Assembly: GCA_900541915.1 (NCBI GenBank) | Contig: UQLS01000001.1 | Location: 62,001-126,000 of the forward strand | DNA length: 64,000 nt | DNA from: an uncultured Phascolarctobacterium sp. | Lineage (GTDB): Bacteria; Bacillota; Negativicutes; Acidaminococcales; Acidaminococcaceae | Direction of reading: 5' to 3' | Shown here: piece after piece, positions 23,156 to 31,674 of the stretch | Numbering within the stretch: position 1 is the first letter of the stretch | Layout of the letters: the number at the start of each line of letters is the position of its first letter | Made by a program: the position numbers and the translations under genes | Notes under the pieces: model-generated | What the model saw: only the letters and a program-made list of their open reading frames with translations | The model's database searches: none | Told to the model about the DNA's origin: nothing

Positions 23156-24457
23156 TTGCAGAATTATATTAACGTCGGCTTATTGGGAGCAGGCACTGTA
23201 GGCGGCGGTGTTCTGGCTGTTATGAAGGATAATGCCGAGATTATAGAGAAAAAAATCGGTAAGAAAATAAAAATTACTAAAGTGTTCGGGCGTGACATCC
23301 AAAAGCTGCAGGAGCAATATGGAGATGAATATATTTACACTACCAATATTGACGATATTTTAGAAGATCCTGAAATAGATATTGTTGTAGAGTTGTTAGG
23401 CAGAGAACATCCTGCTAAGGAATATATTGCTCATGCTTTTGAAAAAGGGAAAAATGTTGTTACTGCCAATAAAGATGTGTTGGCTAAATACGGCAAAGAG
23501 TTATTTCCTTTGGCTGCAGAAAAAAACTGTGATTTTATGTTTGAAGGCAGTGTGTGCGGCGGTATTCCTATTATACAGCCTCTGAAAACATCTTTAGCAG
23601 CAAATAAGATTATGTCCATTATGGGCATTGTTAACGGAACTACTAATTATATGCTGACTAAAATGTCCAATGAACATCTGGATTATGCTGATGTATTGAA
23701 GGAAGCCCAGAACAAAGGCTATGCAGAATCTGATCCTACTGCGGATGTAGGTGGTTTTGATGCAGCGCGTAAACTGGCTATTTTGGCTTCTATTGCTTTT
23801 AATACCAGAATCAGTCTTGATGATGTACAGGTTGAAGGTATTGAAAATGTCAGCTTGCGCGACATTACTAATGCTGCAGAGCTTGGTTATGCTATCAAGC
23901 TGCTGGCAATAGCTAAAAATGATCCTGAGCATGGCATTAGTGTGCGTGTGCATCCTACCATGCTGCCAGTATCTCATCCGTTGGCTGGCGTTAATGATGT
24001 ATATAATGCTGTATTTGTTACTGGTGATGCTGTAGGCGAAGCAATGTTTATGGGTCTTGGTGCTGGGCGTATGCCTACTGCCAGTGCTGTATGCGGCGAT
24101 ATCATAGATGTTGCCCGTAATATGCAGCATGGAGAAACTGGACGTATCAGCTGTACCTGCTTTGAAGATAAAAAGCTTTGTTCCTTGGAGAATATGTGTT
24201 CGCCATGTTATATCCGTATGCATGTTATGGATAAGCCAGGTGCGTTAGCGGCAATTGCTGCTGCTTTTGGTGCGCAGAATGTCAGCTTGCGTAATGTAGT
24301 GCAGAAAAATAAAATGGGTGACGAAGCGGAAATTGTCGTTATTACCCATAATGTTTCTGAATTTAATCTGCAGATGGCTGTACAGACTTTAAAAGCTCTG
24401 CCTGTAGTAAACGAAGTTTGCAGCGTTATCAGAGTTGAAGACAGCAGTTTAGCATAA
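23156..24457 (+). CDS. hom: Homoserine dehydrogenase
   Basis: The in-frame ATG at 23141 contains the ribosome-binding site GGAGGGG (23143-23149), so the likely start is TTG 23156 (MQNYINVGLLG). The 433-residue enzyme has the NAD(P)-binding GAGTVGGGV, a catalytic core with GIVNGTTNYML and DPTADVGG, and a C-terminal ACT domain (about 350-433). The ACT domain normally gives threonine feedback. It reduces aspartate semialdehyde to homoserine. thrB follows after 13 bases; thrC and aspartokinase are not in the window. Confidence 0.94.
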   Translation: MQNYINVGLLGAGTVGGGVLAVMKDNAEIIEKKIGKKIKITKVFGRDIQKLQEQYGDEYIYTTNIDDILEDPEIDIVVELLGREHPAKEYIAHAFEKGKNVVTANKDVLAKYGKELFPLAAEKNCDFMFEGSVCGGIPIIQPLKTSLAANKIMSIMGIVNGTTNYMLTKMSNEHLDYADVLKEAQNKGYAESDPTADVGGFDAARKLAILASIAFNTRISLDDVQVEGIENVSLRDITNAAELGYAIKLLAIAKNDPEHGISVRVHPTMLPVSHPLAGVNDVYNAVFVTGDAVGEAMFMGLGAGRMPTASAVCGDIIDVARNMQHGETGRISCTCFEDKKLCSLENMCSPCYIRMHVMDKPGALAAIAAAFGAQNVSLRNVVQKNKMGDEAEIVVITHNVSEFNLQMAVQTLKALPVVNEVCSVIRVEDSSLA

Positions 24458-24470
24458 TAGGGGAATTAGT

Positions 24471-25382
24471 ATGGAAAAAATCCGTATTCAGGTGCCGGCT
24501 ACATCTGCTAACTGCGGACCAGGCTATGATACACTGGGAGTAGCTTGTACTTTATATAATGAGCTTTCTTTTGAATTGCTGCCGCTCAGTACAGGCCTTG
24601 TGCTGGAAGCAAGCGGCGAAGGTAAAGAGTATCTGGTAGCGTCAGAAAATAATTTAGTTTTCAAAAGCTTCTTTTCTGTATGGCGTGCAGCACAGCTAAG
24701 TGAAGTTGGTCTGAAAATTTCCATGCAGAATAACATTCCTATGTCACGTGGTTTAGGCAGCAGCTCGAGTGCTATTGTAGCAGGTGTTTATGCTGCTAAT
24801 GTTTTGGGAGGAAACAAATTTTCTCAAGATGAACTGTTGAATTTTGCTACGGCTATCGAAGGTCATCCTGATAATGTTGCTCCGGCACTTTTAGGCGGCT
24901 TTACCATAAGCTATATGGAGGGCGACAAGGCTCATTCCCTAAGCTTTAAGCCAGTGTTGCCTTTAAAATTAATTGCCGCTGTACCGGAACATAAGTTAGC
25001 TACATCTTTGGCAAGAAAAGCTATTCCACAGGAGATTAAGCATACAGATGCTGTATTTAATGTATCAAGGGCATCGTTGTTCGTAGCTACTCTTATGAGC
25101 GGATCAGGAAAGCATCTTGCTACAGCGTTGGAAGACAGATTGCATCAGCCTTATCGCGCGCATCTTATTCCAGGCTTACATGATGTTTTTGCTGCTGCAA
25201 AAGAAGCTGGAGCGTATAATGCTATTATCAGTGGTGCAGGTTCAACTGTCATGGCTTATGCAGCAGATGATGCTGACCATGCAAAAATTGCTGCTGCTAT
25301 GCAGCATGCCTTTGAAGCACATGGTCAAAAGTGCCAGACACATATTCTTGATATTGATTATCAGGGAGTATGTCAGCTCTGA
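24471..25382 (+). CDS. thrB: Homoserine kinase
   Basis: ATG 24471 follows GGGGAA. The 303-residue GHMP-family kinase has VPATSANCGPGYDTLG at its N-terminus and the ATP-binding PMSRGLGSSSSA near residue 91. A third motif with Gly-rich AIISGAGSTV lies near 250. It phosphorylates homoserine for threonine synthesis. It ends the ACT-hom-thrB unit; no clear terminator precedes the tRNA promoter about 30 bases on. Confidence 0.95.
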   Translation: MEKIRIQVPATSANCGPGYDTLGVACTLYNELSFELLPLSTGLVLEASGEGKEYLVASENNLVFKSFFSVWRAAQLSEVGLKISMQNNIPMSRGLGSSSSAIVAGVYAANVLGGNKFSQDELLNFATAIEGHPDNVAPALLGGFTISYMEGDKAHSLSFKPVLPLKLIAAVPEHKLATSLARKAIPQEIKHTDAVFNVSRASLFVATLMSGSGKHLATALEDRLHQPYRAHLIPGLHDVFAAAKEAGAYNAIISGAGSTVMAYAADDADHAKIAAAMQHAFEAHGQKCQTHILDIDYQGVCQL

Positions 25383-25414
25383 AATTTTGCTTGTAAATTT
25401 GATTCAAAAAATTG

Positions 25415-25443
25415 TTGACAAATTTATGAGTATCAGATATAAT
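25415..25443 (+). promoter_or_regulatory. Fully consensus sigma-70 promoter for tRNA-Pro
   Basis: TTGACA (25415-25420), 17 bases and TATAAT (25438-25443) match the consensus at every position; it is the only perfect pair I found. Transcription should start just before the tRNA. Confidence 0.92.
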
Positions 25444-25456
25444 TATTTTTGTGATT

Positions 25457-25533
25457 CGGGGCGTGGCTCAGTTTGGTAGAGCGCTTCCTTGGGGTGGAAG
25501 AGGTCGTGGGTTCAAATCCCGCCGCTCCGACCA
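25457..25533 (+). tRNA. tRNA-Pro (anticodon GGG)
   Basis: All cloverleaf parts are present. The acceptor stem is 25457-25463 with 25523-25529 (one G-T pair), and the D stem is GCTC/GAGC. The anticodon stem CTTCC/GGAAG holds loop TTGGGGT with anticodon GGG at 25491-25493 and G37. The T-stem has loop TTCAAAT, then discriminator A and an encoded CCA (25531-25533). It reads CCC and CCU codons. Confidence 0.97.
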
Positions 25534-25543
25534 TTTCGGATCG

Positions 25544-25577
25544 AAAGCCTTTACGGGTTCCCGTAAAGGCTTTTTTT
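25544..25577 (+). terminator. Strong hairpin terminator, possible attenuator, after tRNA-Pro
   Basis: A 13-bp stem (25544-25556 with 25561-25573; AAAGCC to GGCTTT) with a GTTC loop is followed by seven T. Only 26 bases separate it from the next gene's start, and I see no promoter there. Readthrough of this hairpin may therefore supply that operon. Confidence 0.92.
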
Positions 25578-25603
25578 ATGTCTTGTTTTGGAGGAATAAG
25601 CTT

Positions 25604-26161
25604 GTGATTCGTACTTTGGAACTTGTTTGCAGTGAATGTCATGAAAAATTTGTACCAGAGGGTAAACTTTATTATCGCGATAATTATTTAAATACGATTC
25701 GTGATACACAGTTTATCTGTCCTAATTGTATAAAAAAATGGCATGACAAATGGAAAATAAAAAAAGCAGAGTTTAGCGAGATTGATTACGTTTTATCTGT
25801 TACAATAGAATTAGAAGACGGTACCGTCTATAATGATATGGATTGTACGCCGATTCATGAAACAGAAACTGTTGTAACAGGTGAAGATATACCTGTAGAG
25901 GCGCAGCAGCAGCTTTATGCTGTTTATGCTGAATGGGATAAGGAACGTAAATCTCATTATCTGAAAGATTGTACCTTTAAAGATGAGTTTATGCGTACTA
26001 CCTTTAGCTGTGAAACATATGCAGGAGATAAATATGAAAATATTGCTTTCCGCTTTAATATGCGCGGTGAACTGGAAACGGAAAAACCGGTGCCTGATTA
26101 TGTTAAGCAGCAGATTGTTGATGCGTACAGAATTTATGAAGCACAGAATACTGAAGAATAA
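25604..26161 (+). CDS. Unknown protein with a CxxC/CxxC zinc-ribbon-like N-terminus
   Basis: Translation probably starts at GTG 25604 (MIRTLELVCSECHE), eight bases after GGAGGA at 25590-25595; the open frame upstream runs through the tRNA. The 185-residue protein has CSEC near residue 9 and CPNC near residue 38, a likely structural zinc site. An acidic, aromatic-rich remainder follows, with no membrane span or known motif. I do not recognise the family. It lies 12 bases before prfC and has no visible promoter of its own. Confidence 0.75.
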   Translation: MIRTLELVCSECHEKFVPEGKLYYRDNYLNTIRDTQFICPNCIKKWHDKWKIKKAEFSEIDYVLSVTIELEDGTVYNDMDCTPIHETETVVTGEDIPVEAQQQLYAVYAEWDKERKSHYLKDCTFKDEFMRTTFSCETYAGDKYENIAFRFNMRGELETEKPVPDYVKQQIVDAYRIYEAQNTEE

Positions 26162-26173
26162 CAGGGGGAACAC

Positions 26174-27784
26174 ATGCAGGATTTATTAGAGAAGATTGAA
26201 AAAAGAAGAACATTCGCCATTATTTCACACCCTGACGCTGGTAAAACTACTTTGACAGAAAAACTGCTGTTATATGGTGGAGCAATACACTTGGCAGGTT
26301 CTGTTAAGGCAAGAAAAAGTAATAAACATGCTGTTTCTGACTGGATGGAAATAGAAAAGCAGCGCGGTATTTCGGTTACTTCTTCCGTATTGCAGTTTGA
26401 TTATGATGGTTACAGGGTAAATATCCTGGATACCCCTGGTCACCAGGACTTTTCCGAAGACACGTACAGAACTTTAATGGCAGCAGACAGTGCTGTTATG
26501 CTGATTGATGCTGCAAAAGGTGTAGAACCTCAGACTAAAAAGCTCTTCTGGGTATGCCATAGACGTAAACTGCCTATTTTTACTTTTATCAATAAACTTG
26601 ACCGTTATGGCAGAAACCCGTTTGATTTAATGGATGAACTGGAAAAAGTACTGGGTATCAGAGCATTTCCTGTAAACTGGCCTATCGGTATTGATGGACA
26701 CTATAAAGGTGTTTATGACAGATTAAAAAATACTATTGAGCTTTTTGAAGATGATACCAGCCACGGTGCAAAACAGCTGAAATCTACTACTGGTTCTCTT
26801 GATGATCCTAAAATCAAGGAAATGCTGGGCGATGAACTGTACGAAAATCTCTGCAATGATATTGAGCTGTTAGATTTAGCCGGTGACGAGTTCGACATGG
26901 AAAAGGTTAATGCCGGTGAACTTACACCTATGTTCTTCGGCAGTGCAATGACTAACTTTGGTGTACAAAGCTTTTTAGAAAAATTCCTGGAGCTTTCTCC
27001 GAAACCGCAGCCGCGTACATTGCAGAATGGTGAGCTGATAGATCCGTCTAATGAAGCTTTTTCCGCCTTTGTCTTTAAGATTCAAGCTAATATGAACCCT
27101 GCTCACCGCGACAGAATTTCGTTTATGAGAATCTGCTCAGGTGTTTTTGAAAAAGGCATGAGCGTTTATCATAAGCAATCCAATAAGATGATTAAGCTGA
27201 CACAGCCGCAGCAGTTTTTGGCGCAGGAAAGAACTATTGTAGAAAAAGCTTATCCCGGTGATATTATAGGTGTTTTTGATCCTGGTATTTTTGGTATCGG
27301 AGATTCTTTAAGCGACAGCAGTCTTAAACTGCAGTTTGAAGACTTCCCGGTATTCCCGCCGGAAATTTTTGCCCGTGTGCAGCCTAAAGATTCTTTAAAA
27401 CGCAAACAGTTTGAAAAAGGTATTATGCAGCTTTCACAGGAAGGTGCTATTCAGGTCTTCGAACAGAAGGGCGTAGGCCTGGAGTGTTACGTAGTAGGCG
27501 TTGTTGGTGTACTGCAGCTGGAAGTACTGGAATACAGACTGCTTAACGAATACAGTGCACAGCTTTTAATGAATCAGCTGCCTTATTCTGTGGCACGCTG
27601 GGTTTACACTGAGGATAAAAAGCTTATTGATAATATTAAAGGATTGGACAATGGTATGCTGGTATATGATAAAAAAGACCGTCCTGTTATCCTGGTGAAT
27701 AATGAATGGTCGCTGAACTGGATTTTGGAACGTAACCCCGGCATACAGTTCCTGACGGTGCCGGCCGATGTTGCAAAAATTTAA
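26174..27784 (+). CDS. prfC: Peptide chain release factor 3
   Basis: ATG 26174 follows CAGGGGGAA. The 536-residue translational GTPase has G1 SHPDAGKTTLTEK near residue 18, DTPGHQDF and NKLDR, and the RF3-specific RKSNKHAVSDWMEIEKQRG stretch. It recycles RF1/RF2 after termination. It overlaps the sensor kinase gene by 17 bases, so a translation factor and a two-component system share one transcript. Confidence 0.96.
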   Translation: MQDLLEKIEKRRTFAIISHPDAGKTTLTEKLLLYGGAIHLAGSVKARKSNKHAVSDWMEIEKQRGISVTSSVLQFDYDGYRVNILDTPGHQDFSEDTYRTLMAADSAVMLIDAAKGVEPQTKKLFWVCHRRKLPIFTFINKLDRYGRNPFDLMDELEKVLGIRAFPVNWPIGIDGHYKGVYDRLKNTIELFEDDTSHGAKQLKSTTGSLDDPKIKEMLGDELYENLCNDIELLDLAGDEFDMEKVNAGELTPMFFGSAMTNFGVQSFLEKFLELSPKPQPRTLQNGELIDPSNEAFSAFVFKIQANMNPAHRDRISFMRICSGVFEKGMSVYHKQSNKMIKLTQPQQFLAQERTIVEKAYPGDIIGVFDPGIFGIGDSLSDSSLKLQFEDFPVFPPEIFARVQPKDSLKRKQFEKGIMQLSQEGAIQVFEQKGVGLECYVVGVVGVLQLEVLEYRLLNEYSAQLLMNQLPYSVARWVYTEDKKLIDNIKGLDNGMLVYDKKDRPVILVNNEWSLNWILERNPGIQFLTVPADVAKI

Positions 27785-29459
27785 TCTTCATAATGATGAA
27801 ACATATAAAAATACAGTAGCATCATATCAAAAACGTTCAAAATTCTTTTCCCTGTCACAGAAAATAGTCTTGCTTATTACTCTGGTAGTTTGTGTAGCAT
27901 TAGTACCAACTTCTGTGTTTACTACAATCCGTGTAGCCAAGGTTATCTACGACCGTATCAGTATTAATGCTGTAAGTATTACGACGATTTTGTGTAATTC
28001 TCCTGAAATCCATAAGGGATTAATGCTGGCTAATGATTTACCGGATGAAGAAGTAGATCAGATGATGCAGGATTACGTTAATGATGTAGATAATTCAGAT
28101 GAAGCCAGCGTGGCAATTTTTGACAAGCACCATAATCTGCGTGTTCTGTATAATCCCGGCAAGCTGGAAAACTTTCGCAAGAGTGCTCAGGAGATAGTTC
28201 AGAAGTATGCTTCTGATGAGAGCATAAGCTGGCAGGAAAATTATAATATGCCCAATAAGGCACTTGGCTTTATTAAAGATAAAAATAATCAGACAATAGG
28301 CTATGTTGTAACTGGTTATTCTGATAATATCTTTAATAATTCAACAATGGATTCAGTTCTATTCCTGTTATTTATGACTTTAATTGGTCTCTTGATAGGT
28401 ATTGCAGGTGCTATGTATCTGGCGCAGCATATTAAAAAAGTGCTTTTTGGCTTGGAGCCGGAGGAAATTGCAGCATTATTGCAGGAACGTAATGTCTTAC
28501 TTAATTCTGTACGTGAAGGCGTTATTGACGTTAATAACCAGGGAATTATAACTTTGGCTAATACCGAAGCGAAAAATCTTTTGGCAGAAGCATCTATTGC
28601 TGATACAGAGCAGCTGGTAGGCAAGAAAGCCAAAGAGGTTTTGAACAAAATCAATTTTGATGATATTATTAAAAATGGTAAGGTTTTGTCTGATGCAGGT
28701 ACAAAAATAGGTAATACCGTATTTATTGTTACTGCTGTACCTTTACTTTTAGATAAAAATATCCTTGGTGCTGTTGTTACGTTCAGAAAGAAGTCTGTAG
28801 TTGAAGAAATGGCCAATCAGCTTACTGGTTTTAAAAATTATGCTACAGCTTTAAGAGCTCAGACCCATGAATTTATGAATAAAATGCATGTAATTATGGG
28901 ACTGATTGATATGAAAGCCTATGATGAGCTGAAAAAATATACTCAGGAGATTGCTTATAACAGGCAATCGGAAGTAGCGTATGTAGTAACTAGGCTTAAG
29001 GATATTACCTTAGCTGGCTTTATTTTAGGTAAGATTAGTCGTAGCCGTGAATTGCAGATTGATTTTTCTCTTTCCGACGAAAGTGAAATTCATTGTGATT
29101 TAGAAGTACCGTCAGTACATGATTTAGTACTGATTATTGGTAATATTGTTGAAAATGCGTTTGATGTACTGAAAAAGTTTCAGGGTGAACGTATTGTAAA
29201 TCTTACTATTTTGGATTTTGATAAGGAAATAGTTATCGTAGTAGAAGATTCCGGCCCAGGTATGACCGAAGAAGTGCGTGAGAATATTTTCAAACGCGGA
29301 TATTCAAGTAAAGGTGAGAGTCATGGCTTTGGCTTATATCTTGTAAAGCAGAGTATTGATAATCTTGATGGTACAATTACTGTAGAATCTGCTCCGGGAG
29401 AAGGAACTACTTTTACTGTCAGACTGCCGATAAAAAAGGATGGTGAAGCAAATGATTAA
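27768..29459 (+). CDS. CitA/DcuS-type sensor histidine kinase
   Basis: ATG 27768 lies within the end of prfC; no stronger start is seen downstream. The 563-residue protein has two membrane spans (about 33-55 and 197-220) flanking an extracytoplasmic sensor domain, then a PAS domain (about 235-345). The kinase core has His367 in THEFMNKMHV, N-box NIVENAFD and G-boxes EDSGPGM and GFGLYLV. This layout is that of citrate/dicarboxylate sensors. The ligand cannot be named: no transporter or metabolic target is adjacent. Confidence 0.9.
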   Translation: MLQKFNLHNDETYKNTVASYQKRSKFFSLSQKIVLLITLVVCVALVPTSVFTTIRVAKVIYDRISINAVSITTILCNSPEIHKGLMLANDLPDEEVDQMMQDYVNDVDNSDEASVAIFDKHHNLRVLYNPGKLENFRKSAQEIVQKYASDESISWQENYNMPNKALGFIKDKNNQTIGYVVTGYSDNIFNNSTMDSVLFLLFMTLIGLLIGIAGAMYLAQHIKKVLFGLEPEEIAALLQERNVLLNSVREGVIDVNNQGIITLANTEAKNLLAEASIADTEQLVGKKAKEVLNKINFDDIIKNGKVLSDAGTKIGNTVFIVTAVPLLLDKNILGAVVTFRKKSVVEEMANQLTGFKNYATALRAQTHEFMNKMHVIMGLIDMKAYDELKKYTQEIAYNRQSEVAYVVTRLKDITLAGFILGKISRSRELQIDFSLSDESEIHCDLEVPSVHDLVLIIGNIVENAFDVLKKFQGERIVNLTILDFDKEIVIVVEDSGPGMTEEVRENIFKRGYSSKGESHGFGLYLVKQSIDNLDGTITVESAPGEGTTFTVRLPIKKDGEAND

Positions 29460-30156
29460 TGTTTTAGTTGTCGAAGATGACCCGATGGTAGCCCAACTGC
29501 ATGAACATTATCTAAGTCAGATTAAGGGATTTCAATTATGTGACATTGCCCGCAGTGGTGATGAGGCCTTAAAGCTTTTACAGACTAAAGAATATGATTT
29601 GCTCATTTTAGATGTATTTATGCCTTTTATGGACGGTTTGCAGATGCTGGAAAAAATCCGTGAATCCAAATATGACGTAGATGTCATTATTGTTTCTGCA
29701 GCAAATGATAAAGATAAAATCAAGCAGGCTTTAAGACTGGGTGCTGTAGACTATATTATTAAACCTTTTGAGTTTGAAAGATTTAATTTGGCCTTGAGTA
29801 ATTATCAGAAGCGTTATCATATCGTGGAAAATCAGGATGTTCTCAAGCAGTCTGAACTTGATAAGACCATTATCAAACATGAAAAGGAAGCTATCGTAGC
29901 ATTGCCTAAAGGCCTTGATAAGCATACACTTTCTACTGTATGGGATTGTATCGTTACTTTTGACGGCATGTTTACCACGGAAGAAGTATCTGCTAAAGTA
30001 GGTATTTCCAGAGTTTCAATACGTAAATACCTTGAATTTTTAAAAACGCTTCATTTGCTGAAGCTTGATTTGCACAGAGGCAGTGTAGGACGTCCGGTAT
30101 ACAAATACCTGTGTGTGGATAAGCAAAGCGATTTATTAAATGTATATATTCAGTGA
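29452..30156 (+). CDS. CitB/DcuR-type response regulator
   Basis: I use ATG 29452 (MINVLVVEDD), eight bases past AAGGATGG; an ATG at 29440 overlaps that site. The 234-residue protein has a receiver domain with phospho-acceptor Asp54 (LILDVFMPF) and Lys in IIKPFEF. A C-terminal HTH follows (about 160-220; TTEEVSAKVGISRVSIRKYL). It overlaps the kinase gene by eight bases and is its obvious partner. It would act as a transcriptional regulator on genes elsewhere. Confidence 0.92.
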   Translation: MINVLVVEDDPMVAQLHEHYLSQIKGFQLCDIARSGDEALKLLQTKEYDLLILDVFMPFMDGLQMLEKIRESKYDVDVIIVSAANDKDKIKQALRLGAVDYIIKPFEFERFNLALSNYQKRYHIVENQDVLKQSELDKTIIKHEKEAIVALPKGLDKHTLSTVWDCIVTFDGMFTTEEVSAKVGISRVSIRKYLEFLKTLHLLKLDLHRGSVGRPVYKYLCVDKQSDLLNVYIQ

Positions 30157-30170
30157 GGGAAGATAGACTA

Positions 30171-30905
30171 ATGCAGATAAAAAAGCCTGTTAAAATTTTA
30201 GGTGTGCCTGTACATCCTTTGACTATGAACGAGTCTGTTGCAATTTTAGAAGAGAAACTGCAGAAAAAAGAACAGGCTTTTGTGGTTACTGCTAACGCAG
30301 AAATCATTATGATGTGCCAGCAGGATAAGGAATATAATAATATTGTATCTGAGCAAGCTGATTTAGTGCTTCCTGATGGTGCAGGTGCAGTGTGGGCTGG
30401 CCGGTATCTTGGCAACGAAGTTCCGGAACGCGTAGCTGGTTTCGATTTGTATAATCAGCTGCTAAAGCTTTCTGCTGATAAAGGCTATAAAGCATATTTC
30501 TTTGGCGGAGCTCCTGGTGTTGCTGAAGCAGCTAAAAATAAAGCAGAAGAGCTTTATCCCGGTGTTCAGATAGTTGGCTGTCGTAATGGATATTTTACCG
30601 AAGCGGAAGAAGAGGCTATCATTAAGGAAATCAATGATGCTGCTCCTGATATGCTTTTTGTAGCTTTGGGTGCGCCTAAACAGGAAAAATGGCTGGTAAA
30701 ATATCGTAATCAGCTGAAACCACGAGTTTTGATGGGTATTGGCGGCAGCTTTGATGTTTTGGCAGGTAAAATGGAGCGTGCGCCGAAATGGATGCAGGAA
30801 GCATCTCTGGAATGGGCTTTCCGTCTTTATAAACAGCCCAGCAGGTTTATGCGTATGTTGGCTTTGCCTAAATTTGTTTTAAAGGTCATATTTTGCAAGA
30901 AATAA
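30171..30905 (+). CDS. WecG/TagA/CpsF-family glycosyltransferase
   Basis: ATG 30171 (MQIKKPVKIL) is eight bases past GAGGGAAG; a GTG at 30153 lies in the regulator's stop region. The 244-residue protein has LPDGAGAVWAGR near residue 70, the FFGGAPGVA stretch and VALGAPKQEKW near 169, the signature of GT26. Members transfer ManNAc or related sugars from UDP to polyprenyl-linked acceptors in teichoic acid, enterobacterial common antigen or exopolysaccharide synthesis. The product here is unknown. It is the last gene of the run from 25604. Confidence 0.88.
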   Translation: MQIKKPVKILGVPVHPLTMNESVAILEEKLQKKEQAFVVTANAEIIMMCQQDKEYNNIVSEQADLVLPDGAGAVWAGRYLGNEVPERVAGFDLYNQLLKLSADKGYKAYFFGGAPGVAEAAKNKAEELYPGVQIVGCRNGYFTEAEEEAIIKEINDAAPDMLFVALGAPKQEKWLVKYRNQLKPRVLMGIGGSFDVLAGKMERAPKWMQEASLEWAFRLYKQPSRFMRMLALPKFVLKVIFCKK

Positions 30906-30918
30906 TTTTACGGATAAA

Positions 30919-30947
30919 TAGACAAAAATAATTTAGTGTATTATAAT
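30919..30947 (+). promoter_or_regulatory. Promoter candidate for psd-pssA-GT2
   Basis: TAGACA (30919-30924), 17 bases and TATAAT (30942-30947). The predicted start falls inside the inverted repeat at 30945-30980. Confidence 0.55.
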
Positions 30948-30985
30948 AGTGTGATGAAATCTGTGTTTTATCACACTATTTTTTA
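30945..30985 (+). terminator. Inverted repeat: terminator of the wecG operon and/or operator at the psd promoter
   Basis: Perfect 11-bp arms (30945-30955 and 30970-30980; AATAGTGTGAT/ATCACACTATT) are 14 bases apart and are followed by T-rich sequence. It could terminate the upstream transcript. It also overlaps the -10 box and start of the promoter at 30919, as an operator would. Confidence 0.6.
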
Positions 30986-31044
30986 TGATTTTATTTAAGC
31001 TTATATAAAAATACAATAAAAGATAAATGAAAGAGAGGATTATT

Positions 31045-31674
31045 ATGGTAATCGTAAAAGATGGGTATCCATTTATTATTGCAGCTGTAATTCTTACTTT
31101 GATTGTTTTTTACTTTTTTGGAGTTTCAGCAGCTATTATTCCCGGAGTGCTGGCAGTATTCTTTATATACTTTTTCAGGAATCCTTCCAGGTCTATGCCA
31201 TATGATCCTAATATTTTATATTCACCGGCAGATGGTACAGTTATGGCTGTAGAAGATATTTTTGATGATGAATATCTTAATGAACCTGCAACTAAAGTTA
31301 CTGTATTTTTATCTGTATTTAATGTACATGTAAATCGCAGTCCTATTGATGGTGAAATTAAATATCAGCGTTATACCTGCGGACAGTTTGTTCCTGCGTA
31401 TAAGAAATCTGCTTCTTTTGAAAATGAAAGACATGCTATTGGCTTGGATAATGGCAGAATGCGCATCCTGGTAACACAGGTTGCAGGACTTTTAGCCCGC
31501 CGCATCGTGTCCTGGGTTACCTTGGGTCATCAGATGAAGCAGGGTGAATGCTATGGTATGATAAAATTTGGCTCCAGTACTGAACTGGTAGTTCCGAAAA
31601 ATGTTGAGATAACTGTTAAAAAAGGCGATACCGTTGTAGGCGGCGTTACCGTTATGGGGAGGATTAAACAGTAA
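31045..31674 (+). CDS. psd: Phosphatidylserine decarboxylase
   Basis: ATG 31045 (MVIVKDGYPF) has GAGAGG six bases upstream and is preferred to the ATG at 31027. The 209-residue protein has two close N-terminal membrane segments (about 9-42). The self-cleavage site is Gly176-Ser177 in KFGSSTE, whose serine becomes the pyruvoyl cofactor. This short form is the non-mitochondrial, archaeal-type PSD. It makes phosphatidylethanolamine and overlaps pssA by one base. Confidence 0.93.
   Translation: MVIVKDGYPFIIAAVILTLIVFYFFGVSAAIIPGVLAVFFIYFFRNPSRSMPYDPNILYSPADGTVMAVEDIFDDEYLNEPATKVTVFLSVFNVHVNRSPIDGEIKYQRYTCGQFVPAYKKSASFENERHAIGLDNGRMRILVTQVAGLLARRIVSWVTLGHQMKQGECYGMIKFGSSTELVVPKNVEITVKKGDTVVGGVTVMGRIKQ

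Noticed and set aside
23594..24223. Minus-strand open frame of about 200 codons inside hom
   Set aside because: Fully antisense to a well-supported enzyme gene, with no known motif or start signal.
30949..30976. CRP-like TGTGA...TCACA palindrome before psd
   Set aside because: The half-sites are about 16 bases apart rather than 6, so it is not a CRP/FNR site; kept as a different inverted repeat.
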